Below are positions 30,148 to 37,764 of a stretch of 41,100 bases of DNA, piece by piece (positions within the stretch are counted from its first letter, which is position 1; every line of letters starts with the position of its first letter). The stretch is taken from assembly GCF_011620665.1 (NCBI RefSeq), contig NZ_WOYQ01000041.1, positions 1 to 41,100 on the forward strand. Reading direction: 5' to 3'. The notes beneath the pieces are model-generated. The model did not search any database. It was not told where the DNA came from and was given only the letters and a program-made list of their open reading frames with translations. Source of the stretch: Microbacterium sp. Its GTDB lineage: Bacteria > Actinomycetota > Actinomycetes > Actinomycetales > Microbacteriaceae. Made by a program: the position numbers and the translations under genes.

Positions 30148-30621
30148 ATGGCCAGTGAACGTCAGGCCCGCCTCGGCGACCGCATCCGGGTCATTCTCGC
30201 CGAGCGCCTGGACAGGGGTCTCCGCGACCCACGTCTCGGTTTCGTCACAATCACGGATGTTCGCGTCACGGGAGACCTGCAGCACGCGTCGGTGTTCTAC
30301 ACCGTCTACGGTTCCGACGAGGAGCGTGCCTCTTCGGCTGAGGCCCTGAAATCAGCCACCGGCATGCTCCGCAGCGAGGTCGGCAGGCACCTCAACATCC
30401 GACTGACGCCTTCCCTGGAGTTCATCCCGGATGCTCTGCCCGACAACGCCGGCCACATCGCCGACCTGTTGCGTGAAGCGCAGGAGCGCGACGCCGCCGT
30501 GGCGGGACTCGCCTCGGGCGCCGCCTATGCCGGCGATGCCGACCCGTACGTCAAGCCGCGCGACGAGGAAGCGATCGTCACACTCCCCGCCGACGCCTCG
30601 TCCGGCGACGACGAGGACTGA
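30148..30621 (+). CDS. rbfA: 30S ribosome-binding factor RbfA
   Basis: Assists 16S rRNA processing and late 30S assembly. The 157-residue protein begins MASERQARLGDRIRVILAERL, the family helix, and has DPRLGFVTITDVRVTGDLQHASVFYTV and the C-terminal LNIRLTPSLEFIPD block. A short acidic tail (ASSGDDED) follows. AAGGAG lies eight bases before the ATG. It ends 8 bases from the convergent mutY, leaving no room for a classical terminator. The 141-base gap upstream holds a 13-base palindrome (GATCCT-C-AGGATC, 30053-30065) and nothing else recognisable. Confidence 0.95.
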   Translation: MASERQARLGDRIRVILAERLDRGLRDPRLGFVTITDVRVTGDLQHASVFYTVYGSDEERASSAEALKSATGMLRSEVGRHLNIRLTPSLEFIPDALPDNAGHIADLLREAQERDAAVAGLASGAAYAGDADPYVKPRDEEAIVTLPADASSGDDED

Positions 30622-30629
30622 AACCCGCG

Positions 30630-31496
30630 CTACCGGGGGAGGCGCAGTGCGCCGCCGTCGGCTTCGATGAGGCCGTCGGCGATGAGCGAATCGATGGCGC
30701 GATCGCGCTGGCGCGCGTCCGGCCAGTCCGAGGCGACCGCATCCTGGGCCACCGCGTGCTCCGACGCTTCGCGCAGCACCTTCAGGATCGCTCCGCGCGC
30801 CTGGCGATCGCTGCCCTCGTATCGGGCCTGTCGACGACGGGCGTCTCCGGTATCGGGGTAGTCCGCCGCGCGCCACGCGCACAGATGCTCGATGGGGCAG
30901 GTATCGCATGTCGGCGCGCGGGCCGTGCAGACGAGTGCGCCCAGCTCCATCGCCGCGGCGTCGAAGATCGCGGCATCCGCGTCATCCACCGGGAGCAGAG
31001 CGTCCATCGCCGCGAGGTCGGCCTTCGCGGGCGGACCGGGCCTAGCGCGGCCCCCGACGGCGCGTGCGAGGACGCGGCGGGTGTTGGTGTCGACGACGGG
31101 ATGCCGGTCGCCGTACGCGAAGACGGCCACCGCGCGCGCGGTGTAGTCCCCGATGCCGGTGAGCGCCAGCAAGGCATCCACCTCGCGAGGCACGACGCCG
31201 GCGTGCCGGTCGCGTATCTCCACCGCAGCCCGGTGCAGCCACAGTGCGCGCCGCGGGTAGCCGAGGTTCGCCCATTGCCGCACGGCCTCCGACGGTGAGT
31301 CGGCTGCCAGTGATCCGGCAGTGGGCCAGCGCTCCAGCCAGGCCTCGAGGTGCGGGATCACGCGCGCGACGGGGGTCTGCTGAAGCATGATCTCGCTCAC
31401 GAGGGTTCCCCACGCACCGAACCCGGGCGCCCGCCACGGCAGTTCGCGAGCTGCGCGCCGGTACCACGCGAGCAGCGGGGTGGCGAGGTCGGGCAT
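30630..31496 (-). CDS. mutY: A/G-specific adenine glycosylase
   Basis: Removes adenine mispaired with 8-oxoguanine in base-excision repair. The 288-residue protein has the catalytic Glu35 in LVSEIMLQQTPVARV, the helix-hairpin-helix LLALTGIGDYTARAVAVFAYG, the catalytic Asp136 in VVDTNTRRVLAR, and the iron-sulfur cysteines Cys190-x6-Cys197-x2-Cys200-x5-Cys206. The C-terminal NUDIX-like 8-oxoG recognition domain of E. coli MutY (about 350 residues) is missing; about 80 residues after the cluster form a different, charged tail. ATG 31496 is chosen because TAGGCT stands six bases upstream; a GTG at 31502 lies inside that spacer. It shares a 69-base divergent promoter region with truB. Confidence 0.92.
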   Translation of the reverse strand: MPDLATPLLAWYRRAARELPWRAPGFGAWGTLVSEIMLQQTPVARVIPHLEAWLERWPTAGSLAADSPSEAVRQWANLGYPRRALWLHRAAVEIRDRHAGVVPREVDALLALTGIGDYTARAVAVFAYGDRHPVVDTNTRRVLARAVGGRARPGPPAKADLAAMDALLPVDDADAAIFDAAAMELGALVCTARAPTCDTCPIEHLCAWRAADYPDTGDARRRQARYEGSDRQARGAILKVLREASEHAVAQDAVASDWPDARQRDRAIDSLIADGLIEADGGALRLPR

Positions 31497-31502
31497 CCGC
31501 AC

Positions 31503-31508
31503 AGCCTA
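31503..31508 (-). promoter_or_regulatory. -10 box for leaderless mutY
   Basis: Minus-strand TAGGCT, six bases (GTGCGG) before ATG 31496. Confidence 0.6.
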
Positions 31509-31552
31509 CGGCCCGATCGCCCCCACATCCCCAAGCGGTCGGATGGGACACC

Positions 31553-31558
31553 TAGGCT
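31553..31558 (+). promoter_or_regulatory. -10 box for truB
   Basis: TAGGCT, seven bases (GGGAGGC) before ATG 31566; the mRNA would be leaderless or one base longer. It is the plus-strand mirror of the mutY box 45 bases away. Confidence 0.55.
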
Positions 31559-31565
31559 GGGAGGC

Positions 31566-32462
31566 ATGCCCGAGACGCGACCGCAGCCCCGCGGGGTTCT
31601 CCTCGTCGACAAGCCGCGGGGCATGACGAGCCACGACGTCGTGGCCCGCGCCCGGCGCGCGCTCGATACCCGCAAGATCGGTCACGCCGGCACGCTGGAC
31701 CCCATGGCCACCGGTCTGCTCATGCTCGGTGTCGGCCCGGCCACACGCCTGCTGACATACGTGGTGGGTCTCGGCAAGACGTACGAGGCGACCATTCGCC
31801 TCGGCGTCTCGACGGACACTGATGACGCCGACGGCGCAGAGGTGAACCGGGTGGATGCCACGGTCATCACGGATGACCGGATTCGCTCCGGCACAGCTGC
31901 GCTGAAAGGCGAGATTTCGCAGGTGCCCAGCACCGTTTCCGCGATACGGATCGGCGGCAAGCGCGCGTACGACCTGGCGCGGGCGGGAGAGCACGTGCAG
32001 CTCGCCCCGCGCGCGGTGACGGTGGATCGCTTCGACATCGTCGCGATGCGTCGCGGAGCGGGCGTGGTCGATGTGGATGTCGTCGTGGACTGTTCGAGCG
32101 GCACCTACATCCGCGCGCTGGCTCGTGATCTCGGCGCGGACCTCGGTGTCGGCGGGCATCTCACTGCGCTCCGCCGCACCCGCATCGGGCCTTTCGCTGT
32201 CGAGGATGCCGTGGCCGATATCGAGCCCGGCGTCGCGCTGCGTGCAGCGGCGGGTGTCGCCTCCGAGGTGCTGGGGGCTTTCGCGGTATCGGTCGGGGAA
32301 GCCCGGGATCTCCGGCACGGCAAGCGACTGATCGGCGCCGCGTCTCGGCTGACCGCGACCACTGCGGCGGCGATCGCGCCGGACGGGTCGCTCGTCGGGA
32401 TCGTCGAGCGGCGCGGCGACGACGTGAAGAGCGCGATGAACATCCCCGCGGACGAGTCATGA
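31566..32462 (+). CDS. truB: tRNA pseudouridine(55) synthase
   Basis: Makes pseudouridine 55 in the T-loop of tRNAs. The 298-residue protein begins MPETRPQPRGVLLVDKPRGM, with the motif I segment and GHAGTLDPMATGLL carrying the catalytic Asp45. Motifs RRG and CSSGTYIRALARDLG and GGHLTALRRTRIGPF are typical. The C-terminal part after about residue 240 is a PUA-like region. ATG 31566 gives a normal length. Its stop codon overlaps the next start by four bases (ATGA), so the following small gene is translationally coupled. Confidence 0.96.
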   Translation: MPETRPQPRGVLLVDKPRGMTSHDVVARARRALDTRKIGHAGTLDPMATGLLMLGVGPATRLLTYVVGLGKTYEATIRLGVSTDTDDADGAEVNRVDATVITDDRIRSGTAALKGEISQVPSTVSAIRIGGKRAYDLARAGEHVQLAPRAVTVDRFDIVAMRRGAGVVDVDVVVDCSSGTYIRALARDLGADLGVGGHLTALRRTRIGPFAVEDAVADIEPGVALRAAAGVASEVLGAFAVSVGEARDLRHGKRLIGAASRLTATTAAAIAPDGSLVGIVERRGDDVKSAMNIPADES

Positions 32463-32827
32463 TCGAGTGGTTCGCGCTCGTGCAGGTCGCTGTCGCCGTG
32501 CTCGTGGGTCTCGGCTGCGTCGTGATAGGACTCGCCGGGCGTCGCCCGAGTGATCTCACCGTCGGCGGGCTCGGCCTCGTGCTGGTGCTGCTGGTGGCAC
32601 AGGCGATCACCGCGATCGTGGCTCCGCTGGTGGGAAACCCGCCGATCGGCAGCGCCCTCGAGTTCTGGGTGTACCTGGTCTCTGCTGTCCTCCTGCCACC
32701 CGCCGCGGTCTTCTGGGCACTCATCGAACGCAGCCGCTGGAGCACGGTGATCATGGGCATCGCCGCGCTGGCGGTCGCGGTCATGGTTTGGCGGATGCAG
32801 GTCATCTGGACGCTGCCGCCGGTGTGA
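32459..32827 (+). CDS. small membrane protein, unknown
   Basis: A 122-residue protein with four predicted membrane helices (about residues 4-27, 34-58, 68-92, 95-117) and very short loops. There is no cysteine-rich or catalytic motif that I recognise. It starts inside the last codon of truB (ATGA overlap), so it is probably translated with it. I cannot assign a function. The position between truB and ribF suggests conservation in related actinobacteria, but I cannot verify that here. Confidence 0.72.
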   Translation: MIEWFALVQVAVAVLVGLGCVVIGLAGRRPSDLTVGGLGLVLVLLVAQAITAIVAPLVGNPPIGSALEFWVYLVSAVLLPPAAVFWALIERSRWSTVIMGIAALAVAVMVWRMQVIWTLPPV

Positions 32828-32862
32828 CGGCGCCGTCGCTACGCGCCTATCATGGACAGGTC

Positions 32863-33306
32863 ATGTCATCGCCCCGCCCCCGAATGACCGGCATCGGCCG
32901 CGTCCTCGTGATCGTCTACGCGATCATGGCCCTTGCCGCGACCGGTCGCTCGTTCGTTCAGATCGTCGAGGACTTCGCGGCTGCCCCCGTCGCATACACG
33001 CTGTCGGCCGTCGCCGCGCTCGTCTACATCCTGGCGACCATTGCGCTGGTGAAGTCGAACTCCGCTGCATGGTATGTCGTCGCATGGGTCGCGATCTCCT
33101 TCGAGCTGGCGGGTGTCCTCATCGTCGGAACGCTGAGCCTCACGCATCCGGAACTCTTCGCGCACGACGCGACAGTGTGGTCGGGGTTCGGCTACGGCTA
33201 CTTCTGGATACCCCTGGTGCTGCCGTTCGTCGGCATCGGGTGGCTGGTGACATCGGCTCGCGCGCAGCCGGCGGATGCGCCGGCGCAGGAGGGATCAAGC
33301 TGGTGA
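32863..33306 (+). CDS. small membrane protein, unknown
   Basis: A 147-residue protein with four predicted membrane helices (about residues 12-36, 44-66, 68-95, 112-132) and an alanine/proline-rich tail ADAPAQEGSSW. No known motif is seen. ATG 32863 is assumed, because a TATCAT box (32848-32853) lies nine bases upstream and the first helix follows 9-11 residues later; the frame is open further up without a better start. Its stop overlaps the ribF GTG by four bases (GTGA). Confidence 0.68.
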   Translation: MSSPRPRMTGIGRVLVIVYAIMALAATGRSFVQIVEDFAAAPVAYTLSAVAALVYILATIALVKSNSAAWYVVAWVAISFELAGVLIVGTLSLTHPELFAHDATVWSGFGYGYFWIPLVLPFVGIGWLVTSARAQPADAPAQEGSSW

Positions 33307-34268
33307 TCATCTTTCGCGATCCCTCCGAGGTGCCCACCGGGTTCGGCCCTACCGTCGTCGCCATCGGCAAGTTCGACGGCGTGCACTCGGGGCATCGTGC
33401 GGTGATCGATCGCGCTCGGGTCGCGGCCGCCGACGCCGGTGCCCGTGCGGTCGCGGTTACTTTCGACCGCAATCCGCTGAGTGTTCTGCGGCCCGAGCTC
33501 TGCCCGGAACCGTTGGTGAGTCTCGATCAGAAGCTGGGTCTGCTGGCAGAAGAGGGTGTCGACGCCGTGCTCGTCCTCCGCTTCGATGCGGCGCTGGCCG
33601 GCCTCGAGCCGCGCGCGTTCGTCGAGCACGTGCTCATCGACGCGCTCGATGTCGTGACCGTCATGGTGGGGGATGACTTCCGATTCGGCCGTGGCGGCGC
33701 GGGCGACACCGACGTGCTGGTCGCGTTGGGGGCGGAGTTCGGGTTCACGGTCGATGTCGTCGGTGACGTGCAGGGTGGTGGTCGTCGCGTCTCCTCGACG
33801 TGGGTCCGTGAGCTGTTGGATGTCGGCGACGTCGAGGGCGCCGCGCGCTTGCTCGGCCGCCCGCACACGGTCAGGGGCGAGGTGGTCCACGGCCTTGAGC
33901 GGGGAAGGGAACTGGGCTTCCCGACAGCCAATCTGTCTTCCGATGCGGAAGGCTTCATCCCCGCGGATGGCGTCTACGCCGGCTGGCTGGTCGATGAGGG
34001 CTCGATGGAGCGCGGCGGCGAACCGGTTGAGGTCGCGGCTCGGTATTCGGCCGCGATCTCGGTGGGCACCAACCCGACCTTCGACGATGTGCACGCTCGC
34101 CAGGTCGAGGCGTACATCTTGGACGAGACCGATCTCGACCTCTACGGTCACCCGGTGCAGATCCAGTTCACGCATCGCATCCGCGGCATGCTCGCCTTCG
34201 ACGGCACCGACTCTCTGATCGCTCAGATGGCTCAGGACGTCGCCGAGGTCCGCCGCGTGCAGATCTGA
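33303..34268 (+). CDS. ribF: bifunctional riboflavin kinase/FAD synthetase
   Basis: Makes FMN and then FAD from riboflavin. The 321-residue protein has the adenylyltransferase nucleotide-binding motif AIGKFDGVHSGH (residues 20-31), GDDFRFGRGGAGD, the link SSTWVRELL, and the C-terminal riboflavin kinase domain (about 185-310) with GRELGFPTANL, GVYAGWL and SVGTNPTFDD. GTG 33303 overlaps the preceding stop as GTGA, with GGAGGG nine bases upstream. It ends 10 bases from the convergent deoC. Confidence 0.95.
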   Translation: MIIFRDPSEVPTGFGPTVVAIGKFDGVHSGHRAVIDRARVAAADAGARAVAVTFDRNPLSVLRPELCPEPLVSLDQKLGLLAEEGVDAVLVLRFDAALAGLEPRAFVEHVLIDALDVVTVMVGDDFRFGRGGAGDTDVLVALGAEFGFTVDVVGDVQGGGRRVSSTWVRELLDVGDVEGAARLLGRPHTVRGEVVHGLERGRELGFPTANLSSDAEGFIPADGVYAGWLVDEGSMERGGEPVEVAARYSAAISVGTNPTFDDVHARQVEAYILDETDLDLYGHPVQIQFTHRIRGMLAFDGTDSLIAQMAQDVAEVRRVQI

Positions 34269-34278
34269 CGCGCGGGTT

Positions 34279-34995
34279 TCAGTAGGACGCGGCGTCGACG
34301 GCGCCGGTCGCGTGGTCGCCGGCATCCACTCGTCGAGCTTCGCCGAGGATCACAGCGCTTCCGCTGGTGCCGAGTCGTGTCGCGCCCGCGGTGAGCATGG
34401 CGAGCGCATCGGCGTAGCTGCGCACCCCGCCGGATGCCTTCACCTCCACGCCCGGTCCGACGCTTCTGCGCATGAGTTCGACGTGGGGGATCGTCGCGCC
34501 GCCGCCCGCGAAACCGGTCGAGGTCTTCACGAAGTTCGCTCCGGCGGCCTCGGTCAACCGGCTCCCGCGTGCGATCTGCTCGTCGTCGAGCAGAGCGGTC
34601 TCCAGGATCACCTTTGTGACATGTCCGGATGCCGCCGCCACGACAGCGCGGATATCGTCGGTGACGACATCGTCGAAGCCGGAGCGCAAGGCGCCGATGT
34701 TGACGACCATGTCGAATTCGGTCGCTCCGTCGGCGAGGGCCTGACGGACTTCGGCGACCTTCGCGGCGGTCGAGGTGGTGCCGTGGGGGAATCCGATGAC
34801 GGTGCCGACGGCGACACCCGTGCCCGCCAGGCGCTCCACTGCGTGCGGGATGTCGCTCGGTCGGACGCAGACGCTGAAGACGCCCCATTCGGCAGCGATG
34901 TCCAACTCGGCGTCGACGTCGGCGCGTGTCAGTTCAGGCTTCAGGATTGCGTGGTCGATCGTCGCGGCGAGCGCACGCTCGGTGAAAGTGGCCAT
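34279..34995 (-). CDS. deoC: deoxyribose-phosphate aldolase
   Basis: Cleaves deoxyribose 5-phosphate to acetaldehyde and glyceraldehyde 3-phosphate. The 238-residue class I aldolase has the Schiff-base lysine in FVKTSTGF (Lys157), the second lysine in EVKASGGVRS (Lys186), and Asp95 in EFDMVVNIG. TACGCT stands six bases before ATG 34995, with GGAGGA filling that spacer. It is divergent from copZ and tail to tail with ribF. No deo operon partners are nearby. Confidence 0.95.
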   Translation of the reverse strand: MATFTERALAATIDHAILKPELTRADVDAELDIAAEWGVFSVCVRPSDIPHAVERLAGTGVAVGTVIGFPHGTTSTAAKVAEVRQALADGATEFDMVVNIGALRSGFDDVVTDDIRAVVAAASGHVTKVILETALLDDEQIARGSRLTEAAGANFVKTSTGFAGGGATIPHVELMRRSVGPGVEVKASGGVRSYADALAMLTAGATRLGTSGSAVILGEARRVDAGDHATGAVDAASY

Positions 34996-35001
34996 TCCTC
35001 C

Positions 35002-35007
35002 AGCGTA
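35002..35007 (-). promoter_or_regulatory. -10 box for leaderless deoC
   Basis: Minus-strand TACGCT, six bases (GGAGGA) before ATG 34995. Confidence 0.5.
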
Positions 35008-35055
35008 CGCGGGTACGCCCGGGGACGCGGGCGACGGTTCGCAGCTGACCGCGGA

Positions 35056-35072
35056 ATACCCCCAGGGGGTAT
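35056..35072. promoter_or_regulatory. CsoR-type copper operator
   Basis: ATACCCCC-A-GGGGGTAT is a perfect 8+1+8 palindrome, matching the G/C-tract palindromes bound by the copper repressor CsoR. It lies about 50 bases before copZ, next to TTGACG (35078-35083). No csoR gene is in the window. Confidence 0.75.
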
Positions 35073-35077
35073 CATGG

Positions 35078-35104
35078 TTGACGTGAACGTGAGCGGCGTA
35101 CGCT
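35078..35104 (+). promoter_or_regulatory. putative copZA promoter
   Basis: TTGACG (-35, 35078-35083) and TACGCT (-10, 35099-35104) with a short 15-base spacer, followed by AAAGGAG (35112-35118) five bases before the copZ ATG. An alternative is TATCAT (35070-35075), overlapping the palindrome. Confidence 0.4.
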
Positions 35105-35123
35105 CCCGAGCAAAGGAGACGAC

Positions 35124-35333
35124 ATGAACATCCAGAGCTACGCGGTCGACGGGATGACCTGTGATCATTGCAGTGCAGCGGTCACGCGCGAGGTGCGCGG
35201 AGTCGCCGGCGTCGACGATGTCATCGTGGATGTGTCGTCGGGCACCCTCACCGTCACGACAGATGGAACCGCCGACGCGCAGATCGCCGCGGCCGTGAGC
35301 GAAGCAGGCTACACGCTCGTCGGCCGGAAGTGA
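35124..35333 (+). CDS. copZ: copper chaperone, heavy-metal-associated domain
   Basis: Cytoplasmic Cu(I) carrier that delivers copper to the efflux ATPase. The 69-residue single HMA domain has the metal site GMTCDHC at residues 10-16 and a normal beta-alpha-beta length. ATG 35124 has AAAGGAG five bases upstream. Its stop codon overlaps the copA GTG by four bases (GTGA), coupling the two. Confidence 0.95.
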   Translation: MNIQSYAVDGMTCDHCSAAVTREVRGVAGVDDVIVDVSSGTLTVTTDGTADAQIAAAVSEAGYTLVGRK

Positions 35334-37591
35334 CCACGCCCGTCGCCGAGGAACGCTCCCAGGCGGTTCTCGACATCCAAGGGATGACCTGCGCCAGCTG
35401 TGTCGCGCGGGTCGAGAAGCGCCTGACCCGCGTCGACGGCGTCGAGGCGACGGTCAATCTCGCAACGGAATCCGCGCGTGTCAGCTATCCGGTCGCGCTC
35501 GATCCAGACGAGCTGGTGCAGGCGGTCCGCGCCGCCGGTTATGACGCGATCGTGCGTCCGCGTGCCGTTCCCGCTGCCGAGCACCCCTCCGCGCGCGCCG
35601 CGCGCGCGCCGCATGACCATCGTGACGTCCCCGGCGGCACGACTCTGCAGACGCGGCTGATCGTCAGCGCAGCGCTCGCGCTGCCGGTCGTCGCGCTCAG
35701 CATGGTGCCCGCGTGGCAGTTTCCCGGGTGGCAGTGGCTCTGCCTCCTGCTCGCGACGCCGATCGTGCTGTGGGGCGGATGGCCCTTCCACCGCGCCACG
35801 GTTGCGGCCGGACGTCACGGCGCAATGACGATGGATACGCTGATCACGCTCGGCACGGGAGCGGCGTATCTGTGGAGCCTCTGGGCGATGCTGTTCGGCA
35901 CGGCCGGCCGAATCGGCGCGACGCATGACACGAACCTTTTCGGCCCGGTGCACGACCCGAGCGGGCTCGTGTATTTCGAGGTGACCGCGGCCGTCACGGT
36001 CTTTCTGCTGCTGGGGCGTGTCGTCGAGCAGCGTTCCAAGCGGCGCGCGGGGGCGGCCGTGCAGGCGCTCCTGGCGCTGTCGGCTTCCGACGTCGAGCTG
36101 GCCGACGGCTCCCGGATTCCCATTGAGGACCTCCGAGTCGGCGATGTCTTCGTGACTCGGCCCGGCGAGAAGATCGCTTCGGACGGGCGGATCACGACCG
36201 GGCGGGCATCCGTCGATCAGAGCATGCTGACCGGCGAATCGATCCCGATCGAGGTGGGCCCGGGCGATGACGTGACCGGGGGGACGCTCGCGGTGGACGG
36301 TCGACTGATCATCGCTGCCACCTCGGTGGGCGCCGACACGCGGCTCGCGCACATGGCCCGTCTCGTCGAAGACGCGCAGGCGGGCAAGAGCCGGGTGCAG
36401 CGGCTCGCCGATCGCATTTCGGCGGTCTTCGTGCCGATCGTGATCGCGCTGTCGCTTCTCACCCTGGTGGGCTGGCTCCTGCTGGGCGGGGGCGTCGCGG
36501 CCGGATTCACGGCCGCCGTGGCCGTCCTCATCATCGCGTGCCCCTGCGCACTCGGGCTCGCGACACCGATTGCCATTCTTGTCGGCACGGGCCGCGGCGC
36601 GCAGCTGGGCATTCTGATCACGGGCCCCGAAGCACTCGAGAGCGCCGATCGCATCGACACCGTCATCCTCGACAAGACGGGCACGGTCACGACGGGTCAG
36701 ATGAGCGTGCGCGGAATCGACGTGCTCGACCCCAAGACGGATGCCGGAACCGTTGCCCGCCTGGTCGCCTCCCTTGAGCAGGCATCCGAGCATCCGATCG
36801 CGCGCGCTCTCGCCGCGCTCAGCCAGAGCCCGGCCTCCGTCGCGGACTTCACCGGACACGCCGGTCGGGGTGTCACCGGCGCCGTCGATGGACACACTGT
36901 CTTCGCCGGTCGGCCGGCCTTCGCGGAGGCGCACGCCGGTGAGCTGCCGGCGGCCGTGACGACCGCCGTCCGCCGCGCCGAGGCCGACGGCGCCACCGCC
37001 GTCGTGGCGGGATGGGACGGTCGCGTGCGCGCCGTCATCGCGGTGGCCGACACGGTCCGTCCGGACAGTGCCGCCGCCGTCAGACGGCTGCGCGACCTCG
37101 GGCTTTCGATCATCCTGCTCACGGGCGACAGCTCCGGTGCCGCCGCCGCGGCGGCGCGCGTCGCCGGGATCGACGACGTGATCTCCGGCGTCCTTCCCAA
37201 GGGGAAGGTCGACGAGGTCCGTCGGGCGCAGGCCGCGGGCCACCGCGTTGCGATGGTCGGCGACGGCATCAACGACGCGGCCGCGCTCGCCGCCGCCGAT
37301 CTGGGCATCGCGATGGGTGGGGGCACGGATGCGGCGGTGCACGCGAGCGACATCGCCGTGACCGGTGTCGGCCTCGAACCGGTCGTCACCGCGATCCGCC
37401 TCAGCCGCCGCACGATGGCCATCATCCGCGGCAACCTGTTCTGGGCCTTCGCATACAACGTCGCCGCCCTTCCGCTGGCGGCGTTCGGCCTGCTGAACCC
37501 GATGATCGCGGGAGCGGCGATGGCATTCTCGAGCGTGTTCGTCGTGCTCAACAGCCTGCGTCTGCGGACTGCACCCGGCCGGACGCGCTAG
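35330..37591 (+). CDS. copA: copper-exporting P1B-type ATPase
   Basis: Pumps Cu(I) out of the cytoplasm using ATP. The 753-residue protein has an N-terminal metal domain with GMTCASC (residues 18-24), a His/Arg-rich linker, membrane helices, the CPC site (Cys404-Pro-Cys406, IIACPCALGLATP), the phosphorylation site DKTGT (Asp448), the HP locus EHPIARAL, and GDGINDA (644-650). The TM7 YN (FAYNVAAL) and TM8 MAFSS fit the Cu(I) subclass P1B-1. GTG 35330 overlaps the copZ stop. Chaperone, pump and a CsoR-type operator upstream form a copper efflux unit. Confidence 0.96.
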   Translation: MTTPVAEERSQAVLDIQGMTCASCVARVEKRLTRVDGVEATVNLATESARVSYPVALDPDELVQAVRAAGYDAIVRPRAVPAAEHPSARAARAPHDHRDVPGGTTLQTRLIVSAALALPVVALSMVPAWQFPGWQWLCLLLATPIVLWGGWPFHRATVAAGRHGAMTMDTLITLGTGAAYLWSLWAMLFGTAGRIGATHDTNLFGPVHDPSGLVYFEVTAAVTVFLLLGRVVEQRSKRRAGAAVQALLALSASDVELADGSRIPIEDLRVGDVFVTRPGEKIASDGRITTGRASVDQSMLTGESIPIEVGPGDDVTGGTLAVDGRLIIAATSVGADTRLAHMARLVEDAQAGKSRVQRLADRISAVFVPIVIALSLLTLVGWLLLGGGVAAGFTAAVAVLIIACPCALGLATPIAILVGTGRGAQLGILITGPEALESADRIDTVILDKTGTVTTGQMSVRGIDVLDPKTDAGTVARLVASLEQASEHPIARALAALSQSPASVADFTGHAGRGVTGAVDGHTVFAGRPAFAEAHAGELPAAVTTAVRRAEADGATAVVAGWDGRVRAVIAVADTVRPDSAAAVRRLRDLGLSIILLTGDSSGAAAAAARVAGIDDVISGVLPKGKVDEVRRAQAAGHRVAMVGDGINDAAALAAADLGIAMGGGTDAAVHASDIAVTGVGLEPVVTAIRLSRRTMAIIRGNLFWAFAYNVAALPLAAFGLLNPMIAGAAMAFSSVFVVLNSLRLRTAPGRTR

Positions 37592-37594
37592 ACT
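37589..37594 (+). promoter_or_regulatory. possible -10 box for the helicase gene
   Basis: TAGACT overlaps the copA stop codon. If used, it gives a structured 5' untranslated region of about 165 bases before ATG 37765. Confidence 0.3.
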
Positions 37595-37627
37595 CCCGTC
37601 GAGGACCTGTCCCCTCCGTCGCCGCAG

Positions 37628-37735
37628 CTCGCAGAAGCGAGTACCCGCAGCCGGGCGAATCGGCTCTCGTGCATTTCCCCGCGACGACAGTCGCGGACTC
37701 CGACCGACCGGTCGACTCTGACCGGTTCCGCCGGT
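37628..37735 (+). other. run of five short inverted repeats before the SNF2 helicase gene
   Basis: In order: CTCGC/GCGAG (37628-37641), AGCCG/CGGCT (37649-37665), CCGCGAC/GTCGCGG (37679-37696), the palindrome CGACCGGTCG (37705-37714), and ACCGG/CCGGT (37721-37735). None has a T run, so this looks like structured leader RNA or a factor-dependent end for copA rather than a simple terminator. Confidence 0.4.
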
Positions 37736-37764
37736 TCTCACCGGCATCCACGCTCAGGAGGAGC

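Noticed and set aside
35309..37747. Long minus-strand open frame opposite copA (812 codons)
   Set aside because: It is a shadow of copA, rich in Arg, Gly and His, with no recognisable motif.
37012..37764. N-terminal extension of the SNF2 helicase into copA
   Set aside because: The region is the copA coding sequence in another frame; ATG 37765 follows AGGAGG.
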